The notes under the pieces are model-generated. The model was given only the letters and a program-made list of their open reading frames with translations, made no database searches and was not told the origin of the DNA. A DNA stretch of 64,000 nucleotides from TMED14 sp003507115 (GTDB lineage Bacteria > Bacteroidota > Bacteroidia > Flavobacteriales > Schleiferiaceae), in assembly GCA_943787925.1 (NCBI GenBank), contig CALSOH010000002.1:124001-188000 (forward strand). The letters run 5' to 3'. The first letter of the stretch is position 1, and each line of letters starts with the position of its first letter. A program made the translations under genes and the position numbers. Below are positions 1-9,125 of the stretch, piece after piece.

Positions 1-748
1 CCTTTTTTTTCTGGGTGGCTGCCTTGCAGGCATCGTCAATACTCTGGCGGGAAATGGCTCTGCGATTACCGTGAGTCTCTTGCTCTTTGGCGGACTTGAT
101 GGGGCGGTGGCCAATGCGACGAACCGCGTCGGCGTCATTCTGCAAACCTTCACCAGCATTACGAGTGTGCGGCCTAGCGCGCGCAAGCGCTACCTCTTGC
201 ACCGCGGCAAGGGGCTGATACTCCCAACCCTCTTGGGATCTTTTGCCGGAGGTTGGGTAGGGACGCAAGTCAGCGCGGACGGCATGGAGTGGTCCCTTGC
301 CATCGTGATGGTAGGCATGCTGGTGACCCTATTTTGGAAACCGGAAGCCTGGGGTGGCCCCTCCGAAGTGCTGCGGCGCCTACGGCCCTGGCAAAGTGGC
401 CTATTGTTCTTTATCATTGGCTTTTACGGGGGCTACATCCAAATGGGTATAGGCATTCTCATGTTATCCGTACTCGTACTTGTCGACCGTTGGAATTTGC
501 GGGATGCCAATGTGATTAAGTTACTCATGGCCCTGGTGCTCGCCCTCCCTGCGGGCATCCTGTACATTCAAAGTGGATTGGTCGAATGGCGTCCCGGCAT
601 CATCCTCGCTTTGGGATCCATGCTCGGGGCGTGGATTGGAGGGCGCTACATCGTGCGCATCCCGAAAGCCCAACCCTATGTCCGTTGGGTCCTCATTGCT
701 GTCGTGGTATTTGGGGCGGCACAGTCCATCTACAAAGCCATGACCTAA
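1..748 (+). CDS. TauE/SafE family exporter, 5' truncated
   Basis: An open frame runs in from the left edge (first whole codon at base 2), so the gene starts outside the window; the GTG at 71 is internal. The visible part opens with GIVNTLAGNGSAIT, the glycine-rich first membrane hairpin typical of TauE/SafE (PF01925) permeases, and a second such repeat appears near GGYIQMGIGILML. About 248 residues with several hydrophobic segments remain, close to full length for the family. The family exports sulfite, sulfoacetate or related organic anions across the inner membrane; the substrate here is unknown. The downstream ZIP gene has its own promoter overlapping this stop codon. Confidence 0.85.
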   Translation, partial: LFFLGGCLAGIVNTLAGNGSAITVSLLLFGGLDGAVANATNRVGVILQTFTSITSVRPSARKRYLLHRGKGLILPTLLGSFAGGWVGTQVSADGMEWSLAIVMVGMLVTLFWKPEAWGGPSEVLRRLRPWQSGLLFFIIGFYGGYIQMGIGILMLSVLVLVDRWNLRDANVIKLLMALVLALPAGILYIQSGLVEWRPGIILALGSMLGAWIGGRYIVRIPKAQPYVRWVLIAVVVFGAAQSIYKAMT

Positions 749-753
749 CTTTG
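746..753 (+). promoter_or_regulatory. -7 promoter element TAACTTTG for the ZIP gene
   Basis: TAACTTTG matches the Bacteroidota -7 consensus TAnnTTTG. It overlaps the stop codon of the TauE gene and ends 5 bases before the ATG at 759, so transcription would start at or next to the start codon. Confidence 0.5.
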
Positions 754-758
754 TGACC

Positions 759-1469
759 ATGTCCACCACGCTGATCGCTATACTCATCCTAATTGGCCCC
801 ATCTTCTTGGGTGCCATTGCAGGCTTCCGTTCCATACCGAGTGCCTGGCTAGCCAAAAGCAATGCCTTTTCCGGGGCCTTTCTCTTCGCGGTCACCGTAT
901 TTCTTTGGATTCCTGAATTGGCCCATGTGGAGCCTGACCGAGCACTACCCTGGGGATTGTGGATCGTATTGGGCTATTTCCTTCAGTTTGCCTTGGACAG
1001 CCGATCCAAAGGTTTGGAGCACGGTCACATCCACCACCACGACCCCAATCCCTGGCCCGCCTACATCGGACTGCTGATTCACTCCGTCGTCGAAGGCGTA
1101 CCCATGTTGCGCTTGCCCGAATCGGAGCAACTGGCCTTTGCCCTGTCCCTGGGCGTGCACAATCTCCCCATCGCCGCCTTGTTGGCCTTTTGGCTCCGCC
1201 AATGTGGCATACCCTTCCGCCAAGTCCTCGGCGCTTTACTCGGAATGAGTTTGGCCGCACCCTTAGGCGCCTTGGTGGGAACCCTGTTGCCCTTGGATGT
1301 CCCCGGCATGGAAGGATTTATTGGTGGCTTGGTCGTCGGCATCTTCCTCCATGTCTCGAGTACCATACTCCTTGAACTTCAAAAAGACCACCGATTGCCT
1401 GCAGCGCTTTGGCTGATTGTCATCGTCGGATTACTCTCGGGCTTTGGCCTCTCTCAATTCATTCATTAA
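759..1469 (+). CDS. ZIP family metal transporter
   Basis: A 236-residue polytopic membrane protein. It has a His-rich loop (HGHIHHHD, about residues 87-94) followed by two ZIP signature helices, IHSVVEG and GVHNLPIA, whose His, Glu and Asn residues form the metal site in the family. ZIP proteins take divalent cations such as zinc, iron or manganese into the cytoplasm; the exact metal cannot be told. The ATG at 759 is preferred over the in-frame GTG at 753 because the latter overlaps the promoter element. It lies 12 bp before tpx and may be cotranscribed with it. Confidence 0.8.
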   Translation: MSTTLIAILILIGPIFLGAIAGFRSIPSAWLAKSNAFSGAFLFAVTVFLWIPELAHVEPDRALPWGLWIVLGYFLQFALDSRSKGLEHGHIHHHDPNPWPAYIGLLIHSVVEGVPMLRLPESEQLAFALSLGVHNLPIAALLAFWLRQCGIPFRQVLGALLGMSLAAPLGALVGTLLPLDVPGMEGFIGGLVVGIFLHVSSTILLELQKDHRLPAALWLIVIVGLLSGFGLSQFIH

Positions 1470-1481
1470 ACCTCTTGGATC

Positions 1482-1979
1482 ATGGCACACATCACTTTGG
1501 GCGGCAGCCCCTGCACCACCATCGGAGAACTTCCTGCCGTGGGAAGCACCGCACCCGCGTTTACCTTGACAGCTCAAGATTTGAGCGCAGCCTCTTTGTC
1601 CGACTACTCAGGCAAAAAAGTTGTTTTGAACATCTTTCCTTCGGTTGATACGGGGGTTTGCCAGAAGAGCGTTCGTGCTTTCTCTGAAAAGCTCCATGCG
1701 ATGGACGGAGTTCAAGTGCTGAACATTAGCATGGACCTTCCCTTTGCCGGTGCGCGTTTCTGCGCGGCAGAGGGCTTGGAAAACGTGGCCTTCCTCTCTG
1801 CCTTCAAGTCTCCTTCTTTTGGTTCGGATTATGGCGTAACGTTTGCGGACAGCAAATTTGCCGGCTTGTTTAGCCGCGCCGTAGTGGTCGTGGACGCTTT
1901 GGGCCAAATCACCCACACCGAGCAAGTCCCTGAGACGGGCCAAGAGCCCAATTACGACGCAGTTCTGGCCGCATTATAA
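1482..1979 (+). CDS. tpx: Thiol peroxidase (Tpx)
   Basis: A 165-residue atypical 2-Cys peroxiredoxin that reduces hydrogen peroxide and alkyl peroxides using thioredoxin. The peroxidatic cysteine is C60 in PSVDTGVC and the resolving cysteine is C94 in LPFAGARFC, the Tpx spacing. Length and ends match the family (E. coli Tpx has 168 residues). It follows the ZIP gene by 12 bp and is closed by a strong hairpin terminator. Confidence 0.95.
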   Translation: MAHITLGGSPCTTIGELPAVGSTAPAFTLTAQDLSAASLSDYSGKKVVLNIFPSVDTGVCQKSVRAFSEKLHAMDGVQVLNISMDLPFAGARFCAAEGLENVAFLSAFKSPSFGSDYGVTFADSKFAGLFSRAVVVVDALGQITHTEQVPETGQEPNYDAVLAAL

Positions 1980-2001
1980 ATCAGGAACGCTTGAAATGAC
2001 G

Positions 2002-2028
2002 AAAGCCCGCTTCGGCGGGCTTTTTTTT
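2002..2028. terminator. Intrinsic terminator between tpx and the esterase gene
   Basis: The stem AGCCCGC (2004-2010) pairs with GCGGGCT (2015-2021) around a UUCG tetraloop. A's flank the 5' side and a T8 run lies at 2021-2028. The genes converge, so it probably works in both directions. Confidence 0.9.
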
Positions 2029-3211
2029 AGGGCGCCCAGGCCCCTTTTCCCGCCAACCAGGCAAACGCTTCCGGGAATCGCTGGCGCCAAGCCACTTCGC
2101 TGTGGTCCGCTTTTTTGTCGCGCACCCACTTGAGATGATCTACCGAGTAGTCGGTTTGGCCGAGTTCCTTGAGCAAGAGATCCATGCCTGGTTGGAGTTG
2201 CGCTTCGAGGCCAATGCCCCCGTTGTCCATGTAGAGGTAGCCCGATGGTGCCGGGCGTCCGTTTTCTCTCCATGGCCCAATGGCATCGACCACCAAGCCA
2301 TTGCCCGTTTCCACAAAGACGGCGGGAGAAAACGCCAAAGCGCCGTCAAACACGCCGGGGTATTCCGTTAGCAAGCGAAAGGCCAAAACACCGCCCATGC
2401 TGGAACCCGCAAAATAGACGTGGCTCTCCTCAGACAGGATGGGGTTTTCCATAGCTTGAGCCAGCACGGTGTGCACGAGGTAGTCGGTAAAGGCCTCCCC
2501 AAGCTCGCCGGGCCCGTATTCTAAGCGTCTTCGGTCGCCCCCTTCCGTCGCGCATTGGAGCGCTACAACGAGGGTGGGTCGGATTCGGCCCTCTTGCATC
2601 AAGGCCAAGATGGCCTCATCTACGGCCCAGTCTACCCCAAAGGTGCTGGTCGCTGGATCGATGCAGTTTTGGCCGTCGGACATGAGGAGGAGATCCACCG
2701 GGCCGGCTAATTCGGTATGCTTCAGATCGTAGGGTGTCCACACCCACATCTTGCGAGAGGGTATGATGCCTGCAGGATCCACGGGTGCGTCGACTACGTG
2801 CAGGAAACCGCTTACCTGCCCGTCGTTGACACGCTCCGCGGGCCCAAAAGACAGCACATGCAAGGTCGTATCCATGGTCGCCCATCCGCCCAAATCCCGG
2901 AATGCCATGCCCTCCTGCAACTTGGCCTCATGCGCCCAATCTCCCAATGTGATCTTGTAGGCAAAAGCGGAATCCTTCGGCTGAAAATCAAGACTCCAAC
3001 TGTGGGCATCCGATGCGTCGCGGGCCAAGGCGATACCCCGACCATTCCACCCACCCAATTCCTCGGAGCTCCCCGTGATGAATACTGTATCCGCCATAGG
3101 AAGTACCTCGGAGGTCAAAACCGTGATGTGCACTCCCAAGGGGGATTCGGGGGTTTGGCATGCCAAGCATAGCCAGACCAAGGAGGTATTCAGCCAGGAA
3201 AGTTGCTTCAT
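2027..3211 (-). CDS. CBM20-like domain + esterase lipoprotein
   Basis: A 394-residue predicted lipoprotein. The start at 3211 overlaps the ppx stop (ATGA) and gives a signal peptide with a lipobox ending at C18 (WLCLAC). Residues about 25-105 resemble a starch-binding CBM20/AMPK-type fold (VFITGSSEELGGWN, then FAYKITLGDW). The rest is an enterochelin-esterase/esterase D type alpha/beta hydrolase, with nucleophile S271 in FAGSSMGG and a C-terminal candidate catalytic His in KADHSEVAW. It probably acts at the cell envelope on an ester or a carbohydrate-bound substrate; the substrate is unknown. It is the last gene of the ppk1-ppx unit. Confidence 0.75.
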   Translation of the reverse strand: MKQLSWLNTSLVWLCLACQTPESPLGVHITVLTSEVLPMADTVFITGSSEELGGWNGRGIALARDASDAHSWSLDFQPKDSAFAYKITLGDWAHEAKLQEGMAFRDLGGWATMDTTLHVLSFGPAERVNDGQVSGFLHVVDAPVDPAGIIPSRKMWVWTPYDLKHTELAGPVDLLLMSDGQNCIDPATSTFGVDWAVDEAILALMQEGRIRPTLVVALQCATEGGDRRRLEYGPGELGEAFTDYLVHTVLAQAMENPILSEESHVYFAGSSMGGVLAFRLLTEYPGVFDGALAFSPAVFVETGNGLVVDAIGPWRENGRPAPSGYLYMDNGGIGLEAQLQPGMDLLLKELGQTDYSVDHLKWVRDKKADHSEVAWRQRFPEAFAWLAGKGAWAP

Positions 3212-4113
3212 TCTACCAAGGGTTTGTACTCCCGGTGGTAGAGTTCGCGAATCATGCCATCGGACACACCGATTTTGGGCACGTAAATCCAGGTGGCTCC
3301 AGCCCATCGCATCGTTCGGCGGTAAATACTTAAGGCCGGCACGATAACGTCGGCACGGTCGAGGTTCAAGCCCAACTGCATCACCCGCTCCTCCGTCGTC
3401 AAGCCGGAGATTTGATTGCTTAATCGATCGAGGTATTGTCTCGAAAGAGGCTCGCTAATAGGCCGACCGGAAAGCTTGTGGGCCTTGTTGATATTCCCGC
3501 CGGATCCTACGAGGGCCACTGGGCCACCCAGGTTCGCCACGCGCGACTCCACCCAGGCTTGCATCGTCGCCCACTCACGCTGGCTGTCAACCTCGTTGAG
3601 ACTTCGGACGGTGCCAATGGGAAAAGATCGAGATTCTCCGGCTTGGCCATCCGTGAAGAATGTTAATTCGGTCGAACCACCGCCTACATCGATAAAGAGC
3701 AAGTGCTGTTCTTCCGGCTGAATCTTGTCAAAAAGCTTGGCGTGGTAGATCAACTGGGCTTCGAGTTCCCCTTCGATGATTTCAATGTGAATGCCGGTAG
3801 CACGGCGGATTTTGCGAATCCACCGGGCGGCATTTTTGGCTTCCCGCATAGCGCTCGTAGCGCAGGCCCGATAGGACTGAACCCCATTGACTTTCATAAT
3901 GGCGGCAAAGGCCCGCATGGACTCTACCAGGCGGTCACCGGTCTCCTTCGAAATTTTACCTGATCGGAAGACATCCTCTCCAAGTCGCACAGGCAGGCGG
4001 GTCATCGAGGCCTTCTTGTAGTGCGTGTATTCGGGGGTTGGAATGACGTTGCTCACAAGTAAGCGCAAGGAATTCGAACCAATATCAATGGCGGCAAGTT
4101 TGACTATTTTCAT
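3208..4113 (-). CDS. ppx: Exopolyphosphatase, Ppx/GppA family
   Basis: 301 residues with the ASKHA ATPase-like fold: AIDIGSNSLRLLV near the N-terminus (phosphate 1), EGELEAQ, and IDVGGGSTEL (phosphate 2). Family members hydrolyse terminal phosphates of polyphosphate or of pppGpp; the short form lacking the C-terminal HD domain is common in Bacteroidota. The start codon overlaps the ppk1 stop by 4 bases and its own stop overlaps the esterase start, so synthesis and breakdown of polyphosphate are translationally linked. Confidence 0.92.
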   Translation of the reverse strand: MKIVKLAAIDIGSNSLRLLVSNVIPTPEYTHYKKASMTRLPVRLGEDVFRSGKISKETGDRLVESMRAFAAIMKVNGVQSYRACATSAMREAKNAARWIRKIRRATGIHIEIIEGELEAQLIYHAKLFDKIQPEEQHLLFIDVGGGSTELTFFTDGQAGESRSFPIGTVRSLNEVDSQREWATMQAWVESRVANLGGPVALVGSGGNINKAHKLSGRPISEPLSRQYLDRLSNQISGLTTEERVMQLGLNLDRADVIVPALSIYRRTMRWAGATWIYVPKIGVSDGMIRELYHREYKPLVE

Positions 4114-6191
4114 GGCCGTCCGCCTTTTTTCAACTGGTTTTGCACGTAGTGATAGAGTTCCACCTGGCTGCGAATCCGCGGCCCGGGAATTTTTCTATAC
4201 ACGTTTGGCCGCTCGTCAACGCTGTAGCGCGCTTTCATATTGTCTTTCCACATGCACTGCAGGTGATCCATGATTTCCGCTTGGATCGAGGGGCTATAGA
4301 TGGGCGCAGCCACTTCGACACGTAGGTCCAAGTTTCGGGTCATCAAATCACAAGACGCCACATACATGGACCAATCGCCCCCGTTGTAAAAGGCGTACAC
4401 CCGGTTATGCTCCAGGAAGCGGTCTACGACGGAAATAACCTCAATATTTTCGCTCAGGCCGGGTATACCGGGCTTCACGCAGCAGACACCTCGGACAATC
4501 AGTTTAATCTTCACTCCCGCTTGACTCGCTTCGTAGAGCTTCTGACCCATGTCATAGCTGGAAAGGCTGTTGAATTTCATCCAGATTTCCGCTTTTTGAC
4601 CCATGCGAGCGCGGCTAATTTCCCGCTCAATACATCGGACTAATCCTTTCCGAGTAAAATGGGGACTAACCAACAAGTGTTTGTACTTCTGTAAACGGTA
4701 AGGTTCTGCCAAAAACAAGAACACTTTGGCCACTTCTTTGGTGATACGCCTATCCCCTGTAAAGAGAAAGTAATCGGTGTACATCCGAGAGGTTCCTTCA
4801 TGGAAATTGCCCGTTCCAACCACCGCAAAAAGTTCCCGACCTTTTTCCGTCTTGCGCTCGACCGAGATAATCTTACTGTGCACTTTCAGCCCTTCCACGC
4901 CGGTTTGGACCTCAATGCCTTCTTTGCGCATCTTTTCCAAGTAGTGGATGTTGTTTTGCTCGTCAAATCGCGCTTGAAGTTCGATGACTACGCGCACCCG
5001 CTTCCCATTTTTGGCTGCATTAATCAGAGCGGAAATCACCCGAGACTGCGTCGCCAGGCGATACAATGTAATGGAAATGGATTCCACCTGAGGATCCATG
5101 GCACTTTCGCGCAAAAAGCGAATCACATAGGAAAACGTATGGTATGGGGTGAATATGAGCACGTCCTTTTTTCGGATTACCTGAAGGAGGGATCGCTCCA
5201 AGTCCAAATCAGGGTGATTCAGGGGCGGCAAGGGGGGATACTCCAAATGCGCTCCTCCCACGTTGGGGAAACGCATGAGATCCCGCTTGTTGTGGTACCG
5301 ACCCCCAGGATTGAGTGCATCGGTATCCTCAAATCCAATCCGCTTGACCAGGGACTCCAAAAAGACGGAATCCATGTCGTCGTCGTAGGCCATTCGAACA
5401 GGGTCTCCCCCACTCCGATCCTCCAGACCGCGGCGCACTCGATCCACCATCGTTTTGGAGACGTCGTGATGATCCATGTCTAGCTCTGCGTCCCGCGAGA
5501 TTTTGAATGCATGGGCCTCAATGCGCTCGGACGGGAAAATAAAGTAGGCATAGCGCAAGTTGTAGCGCAGCACATCATCCAAATACATCAGGTAGTTCTT
5601 CCCATACTTCGGCAAAGTCACAAACCGTCCATGGAGGTCCGTAGGAATCTCTATCAAGGACTGGATGGGAGCGTCTGCACCCTTGTCAAAGAGTCGAATC
5701 GCTAGATAAATCGATCCATCATTGAGCTCGGGGAAAGGGAAATCCTCGCGCAAAATCATCGTGAACACCGACGCACTGATCTTATCGATGTAGTACTTCC
5801 GAACAAATTCTTCTTGGCCCTTGGATAGCTCCTTCTCCGTGATGAGGACAATGTCTTCCTTTTCTAGTCCCACCATCAAGTCCTCATAGATGGCTTCTAC
5901 TTGAAGAGTTTGAGCCTGCACTTCCTCCTGTATGGCGAGCATCAAGGCGTGCGCATCCCAGCCTCCCAGCTGTTCCCTTACCTTCTTCTGATTGGGGAGC
6001 TTGGACAAGCGCTGAATGCTGGCGTAACGAACCCGGAAAAATTCGTCCATATTATTGGAGAAAATCCCCAAAAACCGGACGCGCTCAATCAGCGGATTTC
6101 GCTCATCCTGAGCCTCTTGCAAGACCCGTGCATTAAAATGCAGCCAACTGAGATCTCGGTTGACAAACCGGCTACGTGCACCTAGAATCAT
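4110..6191 (-). CDS. ppk1: Polyphosphate kinase 1
   Basis: A 693-residue enzyme that reversibly polymerises the gamma-phosphate of ATP into polyphosphate. The N-terminal NRDLSWLHFNARVLQEAQ is the PPK1 opening, and FLGIFSNNMDEFFRVR follows. GLKVHSK carries the His that is autophosphorylated in the family, and the phospholipase-D-like C-terminal domains (GTGNFHE) are intact. Length is normal (about 690). It heads ppk1-ppx-esterase; sixA ends only 14 bp upstream and may be cotranscribed. Confidence 0.95.
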   Translation of the reverse strand: MILGARSRFVNRDLSWLHFNARVLQEAQDERNPLIERVRFLGIFSNNMDEFFRVRYASIQRLSKLPNQKKVREQLGGWDAHALMLAIQEEVQAQTLQVEAIYEDLMVGLEKEDIVLITEKELSKGQEEFVRKYYIDKISASVFTMILREDFPFPELNDGSIYLAIRLFDKGADAPIQSLIEIPTDLHGRFVTLPKYGKNYLMYLDDVLRYNLRYAYFIFPSERIEAHAFKISRDAELDMDHHDVSKTMVDRVRRGLEDRSGGDPVRMAYDDDMDSVFLESLVKRIGFEDTDALNPGGRYHNKRDLMRFPNVGGAHLEYPPLPPLNHPDLDLERSLLQVIRKKDVLIFTPYHTFSYVIRFLRESAMDPQVESISITLYRLATQSRVISALINAAKNGKRVRVVIELQARFDEQNNIHYLEKMRKEGIEVQTGVEGLKVHSKIISVERKTEKGRELFAVVGTGNFHEGTSRMYTDYFLFTGDRRITKEVAKVFLFLAEPYRLQKYKHLLVSPHFTRKGLVRCIEREISRARMGQKAEIWMKFNSLSSYDMGQKLYEASQAGVKIKLIVRGVCCVKPGIPGLSENIEVISVVDRFLEHNRVYAFYNGGDWSMYVASCDLMTRNLDLRVEVAAPIYSPSIQAEIMDHLQCMWKDNMKARYSVDERPNVYRKIPGPRIRSQVELYHYVQNQLKKGGRP

Positions 6192-6205
6192 GAGGTAAAG
6201 TTCGG

Positions 6206-6703
6206 CTAAGTCTCCTTAAGGTTTTTAGGAAACTCAAAGAAGAGCAATTCCGCCTCAAAATCCAAGTCCTTCCAGCTTTCTGTTGCAAAGCGCAGACACG
6301 CCATCCCCGTAGTGGGAACCCGAGAAACGCCCCCGGGAACACAACGCCGCAAGAAGAGTTCTATCGTGGGATTATGGCTGAAAAGCATCACAAGGGATTC
6401 CTGCTCAGGTAAGGTCCGCAAGAAGGACTTAACATCCTCCGGCGTTGCCCCGTACAAAGACTCCACGGCTTGAATCGCCTCCGCAGATATCTGAAAGTTG
6501 CGCGCAAAAATGAGGGCCGTATGCCAAGCCCGGGTGGCGGGACTTGAAAAGAGGGTTGGACGCTCAGAGGATCGCTCGATGAGCCAGTTGGACATGGCCT
6601 GCGCATCACGAATGCCCCGGCCCTTTAGCGGCCGTTCTCGATCGTCCAGATGGGAGAAGTCCCAGGAAGACTTGGCATGACGAACAAGGTATACCGTCTT
6701 CAT
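6206..6703 (-). CDS. SixA-type histidine phosphatase
   Basis: 165 residues. The histidine phosphatase signature is at the N-terminus (VRHAKSSW, catalytic His9), with SSPATRAWHTA and the second catalytic His in FSHNP. E. coli SixA dephosphorylates phosphohistidine in signalling proteins; the substrate here is unknown. The start at 6703 is chosen because the RHA motif then sits at the usual position; the open frame extends 16 codons further upstream. It lies between mazG (67 bp upstream) and ppk1 (14 bp downstream). Confidence 0.85.
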   Translation of the reverse strand: MKTVYLVRHAKSSWDFSHLDDRERPLKGRGIRDAQAMSNWLIERSSERPTLFSSPATRAWHTALIFARNFQISAEAIQAVESLYGATPEDVKSFLRTLPEQESLVMLFSHNPTIELFLRRCVPGGVSRVPTTGMACLRFATESWKDLDFEAELLFFEFPKNLKET

Positions 6704-6770
6704 TTTTGAGGGGGATTGTATGGGACGCGTCCGAGTAGGAATTCGATACAAATTCGACGAATGGATGGGG

Positions 6771-7550
6771 TCATGCTTCCTGGGATTTCACCCGTTGCCA
6801 TAGTCGCTCCCAACCTTCCAAATCCATCTTCGAAATCGAATGACCTTCTTCTAAGAGCATATCTTCCATGGATTGGAAGCGGCGAGCAAATTTGGCATTA
6901 CTCAGCGCCAAGGCCTGTTCAGGATCCAATCCCCTATGCTTGGCGTAATTGACCAGAGCAAAGAGAACATCACCCAATTCCATCGCTTCGTCCTCCGGGG
7001 TCGCCGCGTTGCGGAGTTCATCCAGTTCCTCCTGGACTTTTGACCACACGCCCTCCCCATCGGGCCAATCAAAACCGACACCTTGGACTTTTTCTTGCAT
7101 GCGATACGCCTTCACCATAGCGGGAAGCGCTTTCGGTACTCCTTCAAGAACGGAAGTTCGAGAAGCCCCCTTTTCTTGCAGTTTGATCGCTTCCCAATTT
7201 GCTTTGACCGTCTCGCTGTCGTTCGCCTCCACGCTACCATAAATATGGGGGTGGCGGCGGATTAACTTTTCGCATACGCCATGCAAGACGTCGGTCACAT
7301 CAAAGGCTCCACGTTCTTCCCCGAGCTTGCTGTAGAAAACCAAATGCAGGAAGAGGTCACCCAATTCTTTTTTTAGCTCATCCCAATCGCCTGAATCAAT
7401 GGCGTCCGCTAATTCATACGTCTCCTCAATCGTAAGCTTTCGCAGAGATTCCGCGGTTTGTTCGCGATCCCACGGGCACTTGGTTCGAAGATCGTCCATG
7501 ATCCCGAGCAAACGTTGGAACGCCGCTTGTGCCTCACTCGGATTCGCCAT
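6771..7550 (-). CDS. mazG: Nucleoside triphosphate pyrophosphohydrolase MazG
   Basis: A 259-residue all-alpha NTP pyrophosphohydrolase that cleaves NTPs to NMP and PPi. It has two MazG repeats: the N-terminal one with CPWDREQT, EETYE and ELGDLF (Mg-binding acidic residues), the C-terminal one with EELDELR and ELGDVLF. This matches full-length E. coli MazG (263). The start lies 17 bases inside the end of the DUF5606 gene, indicating one transcript. Confidence 0.95.
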   Translation of the reverse strand: MANPSEAQAAFQRLLGIMDDLRTKCPWDREQTAESLRKLTIEETYELADAIDSGDWDELKKELGDLFLHLVFYSKLGEERGAFDVTDVLHGVCEKLIRRHPHIYGSVEANDSETVKANWEAIKLQEKGASRTSVLEGVPKALPAMVKAYRMQEKVQGVGFDWPDGEGVWSKVQEELDELRNAATPEDEAMELGDVLFALVNYAKHRGLDPEQALALSNAKFARRFQSMEDMLLEEGHSISKMDLEGWERLWQRVKSQEA

Positions 7551-7983
7551 CCGCTGCTTGAGTTTTTTTGGCCTTGGTCACCTTGGCGGGCTTGGCTTCG
7601 TCTTCAAAGAACCCGTAGTCGACCAGGAGGTTGTACCAATTGACGAATTTCTTCATATCGCTGATATAAACTCGAGTTTCATCGTAATTGGGGACGTGCT
7701 CATGAAAGGCGGCAAGCACCTCGGCCGAATCGGATTTATGCGAAACCGTCTTGATTCCTTTCAACGCCTTACCCGTCGCTTCATATAATTCCCGCAAAGG
7801 CTTTTCTCCTTCGAGGGTATACATGGCGATTTCATCCAAGGCATGCACCTGTTGTTGGGCCGAAACCGTCAAGCGTTTTTGATCGTCGAGGGATTCCACG
7901 ACAATGCCTGTTCGCGTTTGGGCCACGAGGTTATACAGCCCTGGGCGGCCAGCAATGGCCAAAATTGTTTTGATCGATTTCAT
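7534..7983 (-). CDS. DUF5606 family protein
   Basis: 149 residues. The N-terminus (ILAIAGRPGLYNLVAQTRTG followed by VVESLD) is the hallmark of DUF5606, a family largely confined to Bacteroidota with no known function. The C-terminus is lysine- and alanine-rich and probably disordered. The start at 7983 overlaps the stop of the preceding lipoprotein gene (ATGA); the end overlaps mazG. Cotranscription with def suggests a housekeeping role, but that is inference. Confidence 0.8.
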   Translation of the reverse strand: MKSIKTILAIAGRPGLYNLVAQTRTGIVVESLDDQKRLTVSAQQQVHALDEIAMYTLEGEKPLRELYEATGKALKGIKTVSHKSDSAEVLAAFHEHVPNYDETRVYISDMKKFVNWYNLLVDYGFFEDEAKPAKVTKAKKTQAADGESE

Positions 7984-8519
7984 GGTTCTTGGGGTTCTTC
8001 GTTGGTTTGCCACGAATGGATTTTGTCCAAAAGTGATTCGTCATTCTCAAAAAGGAGGACATCGCGGTAGGACCGAGCCGTTTCCGCCATCTGGGTGCCC
8101 GGGTAACGGTCCATGAGCATACTCAAAGCCTGAACCGCCCTTGAGCGGTCACCCAGTTTTTCATCAAATGTCACCGCGACCGAAAAGAGTGCTAGCGCCC
8201 CCTCCTTTCGTTGACGCAAAGAGTCTGCAACCTCTAAATATGTTTGGATGGCAAAGAGAGCCCCTCCCGGAACTTGGGATTGGACGTCACCGGCAATCAA
8301 TCGATACCGGGCCCAAAGGGAATCGCTTTCCACAGATTCCGCTGCGGCCTCAAAAACCGCGTAGGTTTCCCGCCATCCAGAGGTGTCCTGCATCGTTGCA
8401 TCCGCCAGATCCGACGTGTCGGATTGCATCGCTTCAATGAGCGCCTCCGCTTCGGCTTCCGGATTTTGGCACGCTATCCACAAGGGTAGACTTAGAGCCC
8501 ATGTCCAATGTATTCTCAT
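7980..8519 (-). CDS. TPR-like lipoprotein
   Basis: 179 residues. The N-terminal signal ends in a lipobox (WIAC, Cys17), followed by an acidic linker and helical repeats (GALFAIQTYLEVADSL, ALALFSVAVTFDEKLGDRSRAV) resembling tetratricopeptides. It is probably anchored in the envelope, facing the periplasm, as a protein-interaction module; the function is unknown. It sits between def and the DUF5606 gene with 4-base overlaps on both sides. Confidence 0.7.
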   Translation of the reverse strand: MRIHWTWALSLPLWIACQNPEAEAEALIEAMQSDTSDLADATMQDTSGWRETYAVFEAAAESVESDSLWARYRLIAGDVQSQVPGGALFAIQTYLEVADSLRQRKEGALALFSVAVTFDEKLGDRSRAVQALSMLMDRYPGTQMAETARSYRDVLLFENDESLLDKIHSWQTNEEPQEP

Positions 8520-9091
8520 TTGACGTCAAATTTCATCCGGTACGAGGCAGTCACTCTGCCCGCTGCGATATCTTTAAGTTTACCCTGGAGCATTCGGCGC
8601 TTTAGAGGCGTCAGTCGGTCCAAAAACAACAAGCCTTCTATATGATCGTATTCATGCTGAATGATGCGTGCAGGCAAACCCGTAAACGTTTCTTCTATCC
8701 ACTCCCCCGTGGCGGTTTGGCTCTCGATTACCACGGTGGTTTTGCGCTGCACCGTTTCGTGGATCTCCGGGATGCTTAGGCAGCCTTCCTCAAATCCCCA
8801 GGCCGTACCCGACTCTTCCACAATGGTCGGATTGATAAAGGCACGCTTGAACCTTTTGAGCTCCTCGGCCTCTTCGGGCGTATCGGCATCTTCCGCGAAG
8901 GGAGTGCCATCGACCACGAAAATCCGGCTCGAGACCCCCACTTGAGGAGCGGCCAAACCAACGCCTTTCGACGCGTACATCGTTTCGAACAAATCTTCAA
9001 TGAACTCATTTGTCTGAGTACTTGGAACCTCCACCTCTTGCGCTACACGCTTGAGGACGGGGGAACCATAGGCGACAATCGGGTAAACCAT
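8516..9091 (-). CDS. def: Peptide deformylase
   Basis: A 191-residue metalloenzyme removing the formyl group from nascent N-terminal methionine. All three motifs are present: GVGLAAPQ (43-50), EGCLSIP (metal ligand C104) and QHEYDHIEG (metal ligands H146 and H150, catalytic E147). The ATG at 9091 is chosen because earlier TTG-started codons overlap the promoter element at 9107-9114. First gene of the def/TPR/DUF5606/mazG unit, divergent from ruvX. Confidence 0.95.
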   Translation of the reverse strand: MVYPIVAYGSPVLKRVAQEVEVPSTQTNEFIEDLFETMYASKGVGLAAPQVGVSSRIFVVDGTPFAEDADTPEEAEELKRFKRAFINPTIVEESGTAWGFEEGCLSIPEIHETVQRKTTVVIESQTATGEWIEETFTGLPARIIQHEYDHIEGLLFLDRLTPLKRRMLQGKLKDIAAGRVTASYRMKFDVK

Positions 9092-9106
9092 GCGTTTTCT
9101 TTGGGG

Positions 9107-9114
9107 CAAAGATA
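9107..9114 (-). promoter_or_regulatory. -7 element TATCTTTG for def
   Basis: Read on the minus strand, TATCTTTG matches TAnnTTTG and ends 15 bases before the def ATG at 9091, giving a leader of about 10 bases. Confidence 0.5.
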
Positions 9115-9125
9115 CAGCCCTGACC

